Positions 1 through 9,487 of a DNA stretch of 64,000 bases are shown here, piece after piece. Numbering within the stretch: position 1 is the first letter of the stretch; each line of letters begins with the position of its first letter. Made by a program: the position numbers and the translations under genes. The notes beneath the pieces were generated by a model. It saw only the letters and a program-made list of their open reading frames with translations, had not been told where the DNA came from and did no database searches. Source of the DNA: Streptomyces sp. NBC_01294 (GTDB taxonomy: Bacteria > Actinomycetota > Actinomycetes > Streptomycetales > Streptomycetaceae); assembly GCF_035917235.1 (NCBI RefSeq), contig NZ_CP108423.1, forward strand, positions 868,001 through 932,000, read 5' to 3'.

Positions 1-44
1 CGCCCTCTCGGTCTGGGGCGGCTTCACCCCGCCAGGATGAGGCC

Positions 45-845
45 ATGCCCGCAGTCCTGGGCGAAGCCACCCAGGACTGCGGCGTGTTCGTCCAGATGTC
101 CGGCGCTCGCGCCCTGGGACGTCTTGCACACGCTCGGCCGGGCCATCGCCCTGTCTCGGCGAGAAGCCGGCCGCGGGCTTGCGGAGCACTGAGGTGCCTG
201 AAGTACCGCCAGGCTCTGACGGTCCGCCGGTATCCGGATCACCTGATCTCGATCGTCCCTGCCGACACCGCTCTGCGGGCCGGCTGGGCCCTCACCAGCC
301 GTGACTCCGGACCACGCTCCGGCTACCGCTACCGGCCGCGGTTCCTCGCCGAGGTCTGGAAGCCCGGAGAGCCGTCGACGACGACAACATCTACCCAGGA
401 ATCCAGCGGCCCGCCGTAGGCGACGAACCGCCGGTGTCTGAGCCAGGGTTCCACGTCCAGCCCGAGCATTATCCGTGGTTTCGGCGGGTCCTCGCCCGAA
501 CCGCCGCCTCCGGCCTGACGGCCTTCGCCGGAGATGGCAAGGCCACCGCGCAGTACCTGACCAAGAGGCAGGGACAGCGCCACTTCACGGGCGGCCGGAT
601 CCATGCCGCCACCGACAGCATCCAGGACGCATGCGTACAGCTCCACGGCATCGACTTCGTCGGCACCGATCAGGTCCTCCGTCTCAACAGGACCCGGGTC
701 GAGGCGTTCTCCGGAGTCGCGAAGGGCCTCTTCCGCCATCTCGAGAACGGCCAGTTGGAGCGGTACCGCACCGAGGTCCACGCCCAGCGGAAGACATGGC
801 CGCTGCTCGGATGGGACTCGAAGTGGGACGACCCCGTCTCCAGCT
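45..845 (+). pseudogene. Frameshifted hypothetical gene remnant
   Basis: I do not recognise the family. Two adjacent reading frames carry high GC third positions: one up to about position 370, ending near the residues LAEVWKPGE, and a second from about 370 that reads VDDDNIYPGIQRPAVGDEP and then continues to WDSKWDDP near 840. The codon bias moves from one frame to the other, which fits a single gene broken by an indel near 370. In a third frame around 127-190 the peptide LHTLGRAIALSRREAGRGL resembles an N-terminal helix-turn-helix, but it meets a stop. The 3' end runs into the opposite-strand remnant that ends at 861. The true 5' end cannot be fixed. Confidence 0.35.
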
Positions 846-860
846 CACAGGGCCCGTCTG

Positions 861-1623
861 TCAGGCGTCCCGGCGCTCCCCGTACCCGGCCAGCTGCACA
901 CGTAGCCGCTCCGCCTGGGTCTCGGCCCGGCGCAGTCGGCGCTCCAAGACAGCGCGAGCCCGCGGCGGGTTTTCGGGCTTCGGCGCCTCATTGCGGGGAA
1001 CGAGCCAGCCCACGCGCTGATACGCGACGATCGCGCGAGCGTGGGGACACGTATGGCAAGACCGTTCCGGCCTCGGACGCGGCCAGCCTGCCGCCAGCAT
1101 CCGGCGGATGTGATCACGTTGGTGTTCGGATTGAAGCATCGGGTCTGAATCCCAGATCTGCTCGAATTCCTCGATCATCTGTTTCACCCTTGTGTCCTCG
1201 GCCAAGCCCGGCCCATCATCGGGTTTCCAGTCGAGGGCTGGCGCTACGACCTCTTCGACGTGTCCGCAGGCCAGCGTCGATGTCGCGGTAGGGGGCATCA
1301 GCGGAATCATCGTGCCGGCAGTACACCTGTCCCGACGGCAATGCTTCACCATCCCCGAGAGCACGCCACTGCCTCTCGCTCGGCGGGGTGCAGTCGTCCG
1401 GTGTCAAGAGCTCCTTGACGCAAGCGCAATCCAGCTGAACCCGCCAGCGGTAGTACCGGTCCGGGTCCGGTGCGAAGAACGGCCACAGCACCGGAGGAAT
1501 CCCCCTGCGGCGATCGGAGTTGAACTTCTCGTACCCGCGCAGGATGTCCGTGCGCCGCTTCGCCCGGCTGGGAAGCCGGCGGGCTACAGCGGGTGGGTGC
1601 GCACCTACGGCGGGGTCGGCCAT
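861..1623 (-). pseudogene. Frameshifted conserved hypothetical protein
   Basis: Reading on the minus strand from ATG 1623 gives MADPAVG, then GIPPVLWPFFAPDPDRYY, a cluster with spaced cysteines (LDCACVKELL, QVYCRHDDS) and a break near 1280-1290. The next frame continues with LACGHVEEVV, DWKPDDG, an acidic helix (VKQMIEEFEQIWDSDP) and CHTCPHARAIVAYQR, ending at 861. The paired cysteines suggest a metal-binding or disulfide-bonded protein, but no function is assigned. Codon bias in the two halves is good and continuous, so a single recent indel is the simplest explanation. The gene is convergent with the remnant at 45-845. Confidence 0.5.
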
Positions 1624-1969
1624 GTTCGAGTCACGGCGCGCCGACAAGCCCCCTGCGCCAGCAGCATGCGCGACCGCCGGCTGGTGTGCCTCCGTGAACA
1701 ACCCACGGGGCTGATGCTGACCGATTGCTGACCAAAGCCCCGACTCCACGCCGCTGACCTGCGGAAACGTCCAGATGCCAGATGTCGGACTTGAACATGG
1801 TCCGAAGCATGAATTAACTCCCGGTTCGTCTGCTCCCTGCCTGCTTCCCGCAGGTCAAGGGCGTTCCCCGGAGCCTGCAACGATCCGCCTGTCCGGTCAG
1901 CTGCCCCGGGGCCCATGAGGACTCACGCTGACCGATGGCCGACTCGTCCGACGCATCCGGACCGACCCG
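1624..1969. other. Intergenic stretch with repeat copy A
   Basis: No convincing gene lies here. The segment 1827-1945 is an imperfect repeat of 3742-3858 (shared blocks TCTGCTCCCTGCC, CAGGTCA-GGGCG, CGGTCAGC and AGGACTCA followed by GACCG). A shorter piece resembling its end (GCTGACCGATTGCTGACC) lies near 1720. A minus-strand peptide starting MFKSDIWHLDVSAGQ is visible at about 1800 but is short and unsupported. Confidence 0.4.
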
Positions 1970-3068
1970 TCATTCGACCCATATGTCCAGCAGCTGATCG
2001 GCCGCACGGAAATGGTCGGGTGAATCCACGTTGCACGCGACGGTCACGGCGGTGGTCCGGTCCGGGCTCACCTTGAAGGTGCTGTGAAATCCCTCCCAGT
2101 CGCCGCGATGCACCAGGCTCTCGTCGGGGAGAAGGAGGATTCCGGCCCCGTACCGCCCTGCTTCGATACCGCGCGGGCGCAGGACGTCGCCCACACTCAC
2201 CGCTCCCTCGGTTACTCCGGTGAGCAATTCCGTTCCGCCGATGCGACCGGTGCGGTAATTGTCGGCCCAGCGGACGAATTCCCCAGGGGTGGTTTGGACG
2301 GACCCGTCTCCGTACTGTTTCCAGGGGGAGGAATTGGGAGTGAAGGAGCCGTCCTTCTCGTCGTACGACTTCGCCTTGCCGGGAACGTCCACCGCCGGGG
2401 ACAACGTCATGCGCAGGTGCAGCGGGGTGAAGAATTCCTGTTGGAGGAAGGCCGGGAACGGCTTGCCCGTGACCCTCTCGACGACATGTGCCAGGAGGAG
2501 GTAGTTGGAGGTGGAGTAGGAGAAACGCCTACCTGGCGGATCTTCCGGCTGTGAGGCGAGGATGGCCGCGATCGCTTCCTTCTGGCCGGCCGGATCCGTC
2601 AGCTCGATGCCCTTGGCCTCCAGCAGGTCCTGGTAGTCGGCAATGCCGCTGGTGTGACGCATCAGGTCGCCCAGCGTCGCGCGTCCAGGCGGGCGGATGG
2701 TCGAGGAAGTCGGACAGGGGATCGTCCAGAGCGAGTTGGTGCCGCCCGGCCAGCAAGAGGACGGCGTCCGCGGTGAATTGCTTGGAGTTGGATGCCATGT
2801 CGAAGACCGTCTTCGGGGTGATGGCGCGGCCGACCGCCAGATCGGCCTTCCCCCTCCCCGCCTCCCAGACGACGCTTACCCGTTTGCCGACGGCTGCCGC
2901 ACAGCCCGGGCCATCAGGAGAAGGCACCAACTCCTGGAGAACATCCGCGCTGCGCTTCTCGCGGTCGTCGCCGGTCGCGTGTGCCTGCGGGTGTGCGACA
3001 CCGGCCAGTACGACCGCGACCAGGGCGCCCCCGGTGGTGCACCACGCCACCATCCGCTTCACGGACAC
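1970..3068 (-). pseudogene. Secreted serine hydrolase (class C beta-lactamase fold), frameshifted
   Basis: GTG 3068 follows a GGGAGAA ribosome site and opens a signal peptide (VKRMVAWCTTGGALVAVVLA). The SxxK nucleophile motif reads ASNSKQFTA. After DFLDHPPAWTR the frame changes: one base is missing near 2677, after which the second frame restores TLGDLMRHTSGIADY as expected for the family. The second half runs to a normal C-terminus at 1970 (LLDIWVE). The usual Tyr-x-Asn motif reads YST rather than YSN. Members of the family are D,D-peptidases, esterases or beta-lactamase-like enzymes acting outside the membrane. Apart from the single base loss, and perhaps the YST change, the gene looks intact, so a sequencing error is the main alternative to a true pseudogene. 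Confidence 0.8.
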
Positions 3069-3196
3069 CGTCTTCTCCCGTTCCTCTGCCGATCGACGGT
3101 TGCCCACCGGGGCGTTGTGGGCGGAACGCGCGCAATCGACGTTACCGGGTGGTCCGAACCCGTGCACACGGACGGCGGCAACACACACCGCGCCCC

Positions 3197-3717
3197 TCTC
3201 GGGAGGAACTGCGCGCGCTGACGGCGAGCGGACGGTCTGCAGCCGCGGTGGAGATGGCCCGCGAGGCTCTCCGGGTTCTGGGGCGCACGTACGGGGAGAT
3301 CGACGACTCGGTCGGCCTGATGGCGGGCGTGGCCTCCGGACTGGCCGAAGCCCATCTGGAAGCCTGCCGCACCGCCCGGCCCGACCCGGCCCGGTGGAGA
3401 CTTGCACGACCGGCCCTTCCCCGGCCGGGCGGCGGCCCGCAGAACCTCCAAGGGCAGTGGCGGGCCCTGGCCGGCTTGATCCGCGACCGGCAGCCGGCCG
3501 ACGCCCTGACCGTCTACCTGCGCTCGATCGAGCCGCCGCTGCGCGGGCAGACCGGCGACCGTACGTACGAACGCCTCGCGGACCTGCTGCTCAGCGCCCG
3601 TGCCTGCCATCGCGCCCTCGGTACCGAGGACGACTTCGCCACGTACGTGGCCGCCCTGCGCGCCGGCCAGAGACGCAAGCGAAGGCTCATGGCCTTCTCG
3701 ACCGGCACGGACTCTGA
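3197..3717 (+). pseudogene. C-terminal remnant of a large hypothetical gene (possibly SWIM zinc-finger family)
   Basis: Helical repeats with strong codon bias (SREELRALTASGRSAAAVE, VGLMAGVASGLAEAHLEAC, LIRDRQPADALTVYLRSIEP, YVAALRAGQRRKRRLMA) resemble the C-terminus of large actinobacterial proteins often annotated as SWIM zinc-finger proteins. That assignment is from memory and is weak. There is no start, a scrambled patch lies around 3400-3450, and a final frameshift near 3692 means the natural ending LLDRHGL and its TGA (3715-3717) are in a neighbouring frame. The 5' two thirds of the gene are missing. It lies back to back with the serine hydrolase pseudogene. Confidence 0.5.
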
Positions 3718-3741
3718 ACGCCGCCGCGGGATACACGGGAT

Positions 3742-3858
3742 ACATCTGCTCCCTGCCCACTTCGTACAGGTCAGGGCGGTCTCCGCGGACCATGACGGTG
3801 CACTTTCGGTCAGCAGTCCAGGGGCTTGCAGGACTCATGCCGACCGGTGACCGGCGCT
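3742..3858. repeat. Imperfect repeat copy B
   Basis: This segment aligns with 1827-1945 at roughly 70 percent identity by eye, in the same orientation. It sits between the gene remnant ending at 3717 and the start of the SpoIIE gene. On the minus strand it has an ATG at 3838 and a peptide beginning MSPASPWTADRKCTVMV, and copy A has an equivalent ATG at 1916. The repeat may therefore carry the 5' end of a small gene, or a leader. Confidence 0.45.
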
Positions 3859-3897
3859 CCCCGCTGCCAACGGGCCGGAGAGGTTAGAAAATGGAGT

Positions 3898-6732
3898 ATG
3901 AGCGACCTCCTTGGAGTCGTCCGGCGTCGGCTGCTCGGCTCGACCACGAGCTCTTCCGCTTCCCCCCGACGCCCCCGCTCAGGACACCACCAGGAGCATC
4001 AGGAGCAGGCCCAGCGCCCCGGGGAAGGAGCGCGGCGGCCGCAGCGTCTGTCCTCCCTGCTGAGCGTGCGCAGCGTGGCCGGCGAGGTGTTCCTCCTGCA
4101 GCTGGCCGTCGTGGTGCTTCTCGTCACCGCCGCGGTGGTGGCGCTCGTGGTGCAGGGGCGGAGCGCCGCCATGATGGACGCCGGGCACCGTACGCTCGCC
4201 GCCGCCGGGACGTTCGCGGAATCGCCGGGGATCGTCGAGGCCCTGCGCAGCCCCGATCCGAGCGCGGTGCTGCAGCCGAGCGCGGAGGCGGCCCGGAAGA
4301 TCGCCGGGGTCGACGGCATCAACGTGTACACACTCGACGGGGTCACGCTCACCCACAGCGACCCGCGCCAGATCGGCAAGCACGTCGTCGGCCCCTTCTC
4401 CAAGGCGGCGGCCGGCAAGTCGTTCACCGAGACGTTCGAAGGGTCCCTGGGCCAGTCCGTGGTCTCGGTGGTCCCCGTCAAGGACCCCGACGGGCGCGTC
4501 ATCGCCATCGTCTCCTCCCCCGTCACGGTCCAGAACGTCCAGGGCATGGTGAACCGGCAGCTGCCGGTCGTCCTCGGCAGCGCGGCCGGGGTGCTCGCCC
4601 TGTCCGCGGGCGGAACCGCCCTGGTGAGCCGCCGGCTGCTGCGCCGGACCCATGGCCTGGGGCCGACCGAGATGACGAGGATGTACGAGCACCACGACGC
4701 GGTGCTGCACGCGGTGCGGGAGGGCGTGCTGATCGTCGGCGGCGGCGGGCGGCTGCTGCTGGCCAATGACGAGGCGCGGCGGCTGCTGGACCTGCCCGAG
4801 GACGCGGAGGGGCTCCCCGTCGCGGACCTGGGTCTGGAGGAGGGGATCGCCGACTCCATCGCATCGGGCCGTTCCGCGACCGACGAGCTGCACATGGCGG
4901 CCGATCGGCTGCTGGCGGTGAACATCCGGCCCACCGCCCCCTACGGGCAGGCCGGGACCGTCGTCACGCTGCGGGACACCACCGAGCTGCGGGCGCTATC
5001 CGGCAGGGCCGAGATGGCCCGCGAGCGCCTGATGCTGCTCTACGACGCGGGGGTGCAGGTCGGAACCACGCTGAACGTGGAGCGCACCGCGGAGGAACTG
5101 GCGGAGGTGGCGGTCCCGCGGTTCGCGGACGTGGTCACGGTCGACCTGCTGGACCCGGTGCTGCGCGGCGAGGAGCCGCCCGAAGCGAACACCGAGATGC
5201 GCCGCACCGCCGTCGCCGGCCTTGCGGGCGACCACCCGCTCTCCCCCGTCGGCGAGCTGATCCGGTTCGCTCCGACCGGTCCCATGGCCGTCGGGCTGGC
5301 CGGCGGCCATGCGGTCCTTGAGGCGGACCTGCGTGCCAGCCACCGCTGGCGGGCCCAGGACCAGGCCAACGCCCGGCAGATCCTGGAGCGCGGCATCCAC
5401 TCCCTGATCGTCGTGCCGCTGCGGGCCCGGGGCGTGGTGCTGGGGATGGCCGGCTACTGGCGGGGGCAGGACTCCCTGCCGTTCGACGAGGAGGACGTGT
5501 CCTTCGCCGAGGAGCTGACCGCCCGGGCGGCCCTGTCCGTCGACAATGCCCGCCGCTACACCCGCGAGCACAACATGGCCGTCACCCTGCAGCGCAGTCT
5601 GCTGCCCCGGGGCGTACCGGAGCAGTCCGCCGTAGAGGTCGCGCACCGCTATCTGGCCGCCCAGGCCGGGGTGGGCGGTGACTGGTTCGACGCCATCCCG
5701 CTGCCGGGCGCCCGGGTGGCCCTGGTGGTCGGGGACGTCGTCGGCCACGGTCTGCACGCCGCCGCCACCATGGGCCGCCTGCGCACCGCCGTGTACAACT
5801 TCTCCACCCTCGACCTGCCCCCGGACGAGCTCCTGAGCCACCTGGACGAGCTGGTCGCCCACATCGACACCGACGAGCAGGAGTGGCAGGGGATCACCGG
5901 AGCCACCTGCCTGTGCGCCATCTACGATCCCGTCTCGGGGCAGGTGACGGCCGCGACCGCCGGGCATCCGGGCCCCGCGCTGGTCCACCCCGACGGAACC
6001 GTGTCCTTCCCCGAGGTGCCGGTCTCCCCGCCGCTGGGCCTGGGCGCGGGCATGCCCATGGAGACCATGACGCTCACGCTGCCCGAGGGCTCCCTGCTGG
6101 CGCTCTTCACCGACGGGCTGATCGAGAGCCGCGACCGCGATCCGGACGCGGGCCTGGCGGCTCTGAGCGCCGCCCTGGCCGGGCCGGCCCGCACCCCGGA
6201 CGAGACCTGCACCGCGGTGATCGACGCGATGCTGCCCACCAGGCCCAGCGACGACGTCGCGCTGCTGGTGGCCCGCACCCGCCGCCTGGACCCCTCGCGG
6301 ATCGCCGAGTGGGACGTGGCCCCCGACCCCGCGGCGGTGTCCCCGGTACGCAACGCCTGCGCCCGCCGGCTCGCGGAGTGGGGCCTGGAGGACATCGCCT
6401 TCACCACGGAACTCATCCTCAGCGAGCTGATCACCAACGCCATCCGCTACGGCACCGAGCCCATCCGGGTGAGGCTGCTGTACGACCGCAGCCTGGTGTG
6501 CGAGGTCTCCGACGGGTCCAGCACCTCCCCGCACCTGCGCCGGGCCGCCGCCACCGACGAGGGCGGGCGCGGCCTGTTCCTCGTCGCGCAGTTCGCCGAG
6601 CGCTGGGGCACCCGCTACACCGCCCGCGGCAAGATCATCTGGAGCGAGCAGGCCCTCCACGACGGGGCCGCACCACCCGCGATGGGTCTCGGGGAGGCGC
6701 TCCTGGCCGGGTGGGACGACGAGGGGTTCTGA
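3898..6732 (+). CDS. Membrane-anchored SpoIIE-type PP2C phosphatase with PAS, GAF and anti-sigma kinase domains
   Basis: The 944-residue protein starts at ATG 3898 (MSDLLGVVRRRLLG), about 12 bases after GGAGAGG. In order it has a basic N-terminus, a membrane helix (about residues 60-84), an extracytoplasmic sensor of the CitA/DcuS type (TLAAAGTFAESPGIVEAL), a second helix near 210-235, a PAS domain, a GAF domain, the PP2C/SpoIIE domain (GGDWFDAIPL, VVGDVVGHGLHAAATMGRLR, FTDGLIESR) and a C-terminal HATPase of the RsbW type (ELITNAIRYG, EGGRGLFLV). Such proteins dephosphorylate anti-anti-sigma factors and can phosphorylate them through the kinase domain, releasing alternative sigma factors. The ligand is unknown. 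No anti-anti-sigma gene is adjacent. Confidence 0.93.
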   Translation: MSDLLGVVRRRLLGSTTSSSASPRRPRSGHHQEHQEQAQRPGEGARRPQRLSSLLSVRSVAGEVFLLQLAVVVLLVTAAVVALVVQGRSAAMMDAGHRTLAAAGTFAESPGIVEALRSPDPSAVLQPSAEAARKIAGVDGINVYTLDGVTLTHSDPRQIGKHVVGPFSKAAAGKSFTETFEGSLGQSVVSVVPVKDPDGRVIAIVSSPVTVQNVQGMVNRQLPVVLGSAAGVLALSAGGTALVSRRLLRRTHGLGPTEMTRMYEHHDAVLHAVREGVLIVGGGGRLLLANDEARRLLDLPEDAEGLPVADLGLEEGIADSIASGRSATDELHMAADRLLAVNIRPTAPYGQAGTVVTLRDTTELRALSGRAEMARERLMLLYDAGVQVGTTLNVERTAEELAEVAVPRFADVVTVDLLDPVLRGEEPPEANTEMRRTAVAGLAGDHPLSPVGELIRFAPTGPMAVGLAGGHAVLEADLRASHRWRAQDQANARQILERGIHSLIVVPLRARGVVLGMAGYWRGQDSLPFDEEDVSFAEELTARAALSVDNARRYTREHNMAVTLQRSLLPRGVPEQSAVEVAHRYLAAQAGVGGDWFDAIPLPGARVALVVGDVVGHGLHAAATMGRLRTAVYNFSTLDLPPDELLSHLDELVAHIDTDEQEWQGITGATCLCAIYDPVSGQVTAATAGHPGPALVHPDGTVSFPEVPVSPPLGLGAGMPMETMTLTLPEGSLLALFTDGLIESRDRDPDAGLAALSAALAGPARTPDETCTAVIDAMLPTRPSDDVALLVARTRRLDPSRIAEWDVAPDPAAVSPVRNACARRLAEWGLEDIAFTTELILSELITNAIRYGTEPIRVRLLYDRSLVCEVSDGSSTSPHLRRAAATDEGGRGLFLVAQFAERWGTRYTARGKIIWSEQALHDGAAPPAMGLGEALLAGWDDEGF

Positions 6733-6854
6733 GGACGCCCCGCCGCGGCAGCCGCAGGGAAGACGGCGGACACCACCGTCTGGGGCTGCGCGGCCGAGGC
6801 AGCCGAACGTACGCTGGCCTTGATCAGTACGCGATCGCCCGTTATGGAGCCTTT

Positions 6855-8003
6855 GTGCCCGCACCTCGTCTCCGGACAGCCTCTGCCGCCGCCTTCCTGG
6901 CCCTCGCGGCGGCGCCCCTCGGCGCCTGCGGAGACAAACCCCCTGCCACGCCCAGAGCACCCGCGGTGGCCACCTCCGCCGCGGACACCGGCGGCATGGC
7001 GGCACTGACCGCGGCGGCGAAGAAGGAGGGCGCGCTCAACACGATCGCGCTCCCGAGCGACTGGGCCAACTACGGCGCACTGATCGACGGCTTCGAGAAG
7101 AAGTACGGGATCAAGGTCACGGTGGAGAACCCGGAGGGCACCAGCCAGGACGAGGTCAACGCCCTGAAGGAGCACAGGACCGACGGCACCGCCCCCGACG
7201 TGATCGACGTGGGCGGCTCCTTCGCGCAGTCCGCGGCCCGGGAGGGCCTGCTCGCTCCGTACAAGGTCGCCGCGTTCGACCAGATCCCCGAGGAACAGAA
7301 GGACCCGAAGGCCCGCTGGTACAACAACTACGGCGGCTACATCTCGATCGGCTGCGACGCCAAGCGCGTCAAGACCTGCCCCTCGACCTTCTCGGACCTG
7401 CGCAGGCCCGAGTACAAGGGCAAGGTCGCGCTCAACGGCGACCCCACCAAATCCGGCTCCGCCTTCGCCGGGGTCTACGCGGCGGCCCTCGCGAACGGGG
7501 GTTCCTTCGACAACATCCAGCCCGGCCTCGACTTCTTCGCCGAGCTCAGCCGAAACGGCAACTTCGTCCCGGTCGCATCCTCGCCGGCCACGATCGCGAC
7601 GGGCGAGACCCCGATCAGCATCGACTGGGACTTCCTCAACCTCGGATACGCCGACGATTTCCGCAAGAGGGGCGCGGACGTCGACTGGCGGACCGCCATC
7701 CCCTTCGACGGCAGCTTCGCCGAGTACTACGCGAACGGGGTGAACAAGGACGCCCCGCACCCCGCGGCGGCGCGTCTGTGGCAGGAGTACGTCTTCAGCC
7801 CGGAGGGCCAGAACATCCGGCTCGGCGCCTTCGCACGCCCCGTCCTCATGGACGCCATGGAGGAGGACGGCACCCTCGACAAGGCCGCCGCCGAGAAACT
7901 GCCGACGGTCGAGGGCACGCCAGCGTTTCCGACGGAGGAACAGACGGAGAAGGCGAGGGAGACCGTCAACCGCGGCTGGGCCGAGGCCGTCTCGGGCGGA
8001 TGA
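6855..8003 (+). CDS. ABC transporter solute-binding lipoprotein
   Basis: GTG 6855 is preceded by GGAG at five bases and opens a lipoprotein signal (AAFLALAAAPLGAC, with Cys25 as the lipid anchor). The 382-residue mature region has the features of the iron/polyamine-type family 1 binding proteins: KEGALNTIALPSDWANYG, a conserved APDVIDVGGSF, and IDWDFLNLGYADDF. It should bind a small solute outside the membrane and deliver it to an ABC permease. No permease or ATPase gene lies within reach, so it is an orphan. It follows the SpoIIE sensor gene by 122 bases in the same orientation. The ligand could not be deduced from sequence alone. Confidence 0.88.
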   Translation: MPAPRLRTASAAAFLALAAAPLGACGDKPPATPRAPAVATSAADTGGMAALTAAAKKEGALNTIALPSDWANYGALIDGFEKKYGIKVTVENPEGTSQDEVNALKEHRTDGTAPDVIDVGGSFAQSAAREGLLAPYKVAAFDQIPEEQKDPKARWYNNYGGYISIGCDAKRVKTCPSTFSDLRRPEYKGKVALNGDPTKSGSAFAGVYAAALANGGSFDNIQPGLDFFAELSRNGNFVPVASSPATIATGETPISIDWDFLNLGYADDFRKRGADVDWRTAIPFDGSFAEYYANGVNKDAPHPAAARLWQEYVFSPEGQNIRLGAFARPVLMDAMEEDGTLDKAAAEKLPTVEGTPAFPTEEQTEKARETVNRGWAEAVSGG

Positions 8004-8155
8004 CCGGGCGGGGCGGGCGGGGCGGGCCGTCGCGCTCCTAGCGCCCCGCGTAACTCGGTCCGGCGGGATTGACCGATTTCCTTCTGGTTGCCGGCAGGCG
8101 GGCCTTGTTGGATCGGTGTACACCACCACGACAACGCACCGTGCCTGAGGGGCCC

Positions 8156-9367
8156 ATGATGCAGGCAGTGATAACGGCGGGGCGGATGGTGACCGGCCCT
8201 GGTGGGCAGGAGACCGCCGACGGCGCCGTGTTCGTCGAGAAGGGCGTGATCACGGCGGCCGGCCCGCGCGCCGAGGTCGAAGCCCAGGCCGGTCCGGCCG
8301 TTCCCCGGCTCGCCTTTCCGCGGGGCACGCTGCTGCCGGGACTCATCGACACCCACGTGCACCTGGCGCTCGACGCGGGTCCCGATCCGGTGGAAACCCT
8401 GCGGGCCGCCACCGACACCGAGCTGTACCGCGGGATGGCCGAGCGGGCCGGGCGGCTTCTCGCCACGGGGGTGACCACCGTGCGCGACCTCGGCGACCGG
8501 GGCGGGCTCGCGGTTCGTCTGCGCGACGAGATCGCGGGCGGGCGGCTCCCGGGGCCGCGCGTCCTGGCCGCCGGGACACCGCTGACCGGGCCCGGTGGGC
8601 ACTGCTGGTTCCTCGGTGGCGAGGTCGAGGGCGCGGACGCGATCCGGGCCGCGGTCCGCCGTAACGCGGAGGGCGGGGTGGACCTCATCAAGGTGATGGC
8701 CACCGGCGGGGGCATCACCAAGGGCGGCCCGCCCGTCTGGCAGGCGCAGTTCACGACGCAGGAGCTGCGGCTCGTCGTGGAGGAGGCGCGGCGGTTCGGC
8801 CTGCCCGTCGCCGCGCACGCCCACGGCACCGAGGGCATCGCGGCCGCCGTGGCGGCCGGCGTGGACACCATCGAGCACTGCACCTGGATGGGGCGCGACG
8901 GATTCGACGTACGGGAGGACCTGGTGACCGCGATCGCCGCTCAGGGCATCGCGGTCGGCCCGGCGGCCAGCCCCGACTGGCGGGGCTTCGCGGAGCGCTT
9001 CGGCCGGGAACGGGCCGAGGAGATGTTCGACCGGATCCGGTGGATGGCGCAGCGCGGCGTACGGCTCCTGCCCGGGACCGACGCGGGGGTCTCGCGCGCC
9101 GTCTTCGACGGCTTCGTCTCCAGCCTGGAGTTCTTCGCACACCTCGGGATGCCACCGGCCGAGATCGTCGACCTGGCCACGACGGGCGCGGCGCGGGCCC
9201 TGGGCATCTCCCACGACACCGGCCGGCTGGCGGCGGGCCACCGCGCCGACGTCCTCGTCGTGGACGGCAACCCGCTGGCCGACCTGCGGGCGCTGCGCTC
9301 GGTACGCCTGGTCCTGGCCGCGGGCCGCCCGCTCGACGCGGCGCTGCGCCGGCACGGCACGCCCTAG
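8156..9367 (+). CDS. Amidohydrolase (imidazolonepropionase-like metal-dependent hydrolase)
   Basis: ATG 8156 (or 8159) follows GAGGGG. The 403-residue protein has the metal ligands of the amidohydrolase superfamily: HVH at 67-69, Lys in KVMATGG near 180, HAH near 221, the His of IEHC near 240, and the Asp of PGTDAG near 307. It ends with the C-terminal beta-sandwich signature HRADVLVVDGNPLADL. Relatives include prolidase-like and Xaa-Arg dipeptidase-like cytoplasmic enzymes, but the substrate is not evident. The stop codon TAG (9365-9367) lies inside the target duplication of the IS481 element that follows, so the insertion left this protein intact. Confidence 0.9.
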   Translation: MMQAVITAGRMVTGPGGQETADGAVFVEKGVITAAGPRAEVEAQAGPAVPRLAFPRGTLLPGLIDTHVHLALDAGPDPVETLRAATDTELYRGMAERAGRLLATGVTTVRDLGDRGGLAVRLRDEIAGGRLPGPRVLAAGTPLTGPGGHCWFLGGEVEGADAIRAAVRRNAEGGVDLIKVMATGGGITKGGPPVWQAQFTTQELRLVVEEARRFGLPVAAHAHGTEGIAAAVAAGVDTIEHCTWMGRDGFDVREDLVTAIAAQGIAVGPAASPDWRGFAERFGRERAEEMFDRIRWMAQRGVRLLPGTDAGVSRAVFDGFVSSLEFFAHLGMPPAEIVDLATTGAARALGISHDTGRLAAGHRADVLVVDGNPLADLRALRSVRLVLAAGRPLDAALRRHGTP

Positions 9368-9431
9368 CTGTAATGCCCCGGGAGGTTGTGGACGGGTGAT
9401 GCAGGTCTCGGCTGGGGGATCTTGAACGGGT

Positions 9432-9487
9432 GAGGGCCTTCCGGGTTTGGTGTGGATTGCGACGTCTACACCGACCGGAAGGCCCTC
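9432..9487 (+). promoter_or_regulatory. Stem-loop covering the transposase ribosome site
   Basis: GAGGGCCTTCCGG (9432-9444) is perfectly complementary to CCGGAAGGCCCTC (9475-9487), and GGTGT (9449-9453) can pair with ACACC (9468-9472). The right arm contains GGAAGG, the only ribosome-binding sequence before ATG 9488. A transcript entering from outside the element would fold this hairpin and hide the site. That is a known way for insertion sequences to avoid activation by read-through, and it is an inference here. Confidence 0.6.

Noticed and set aside
4996..7005. A 669-residue open frame on the minus strand
   Set aside because: It is antisense to the SpoIIE gene, whose plus-strand frame has full domain matches and proper codon bias. 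The minus frame is a GC-rich shadow.
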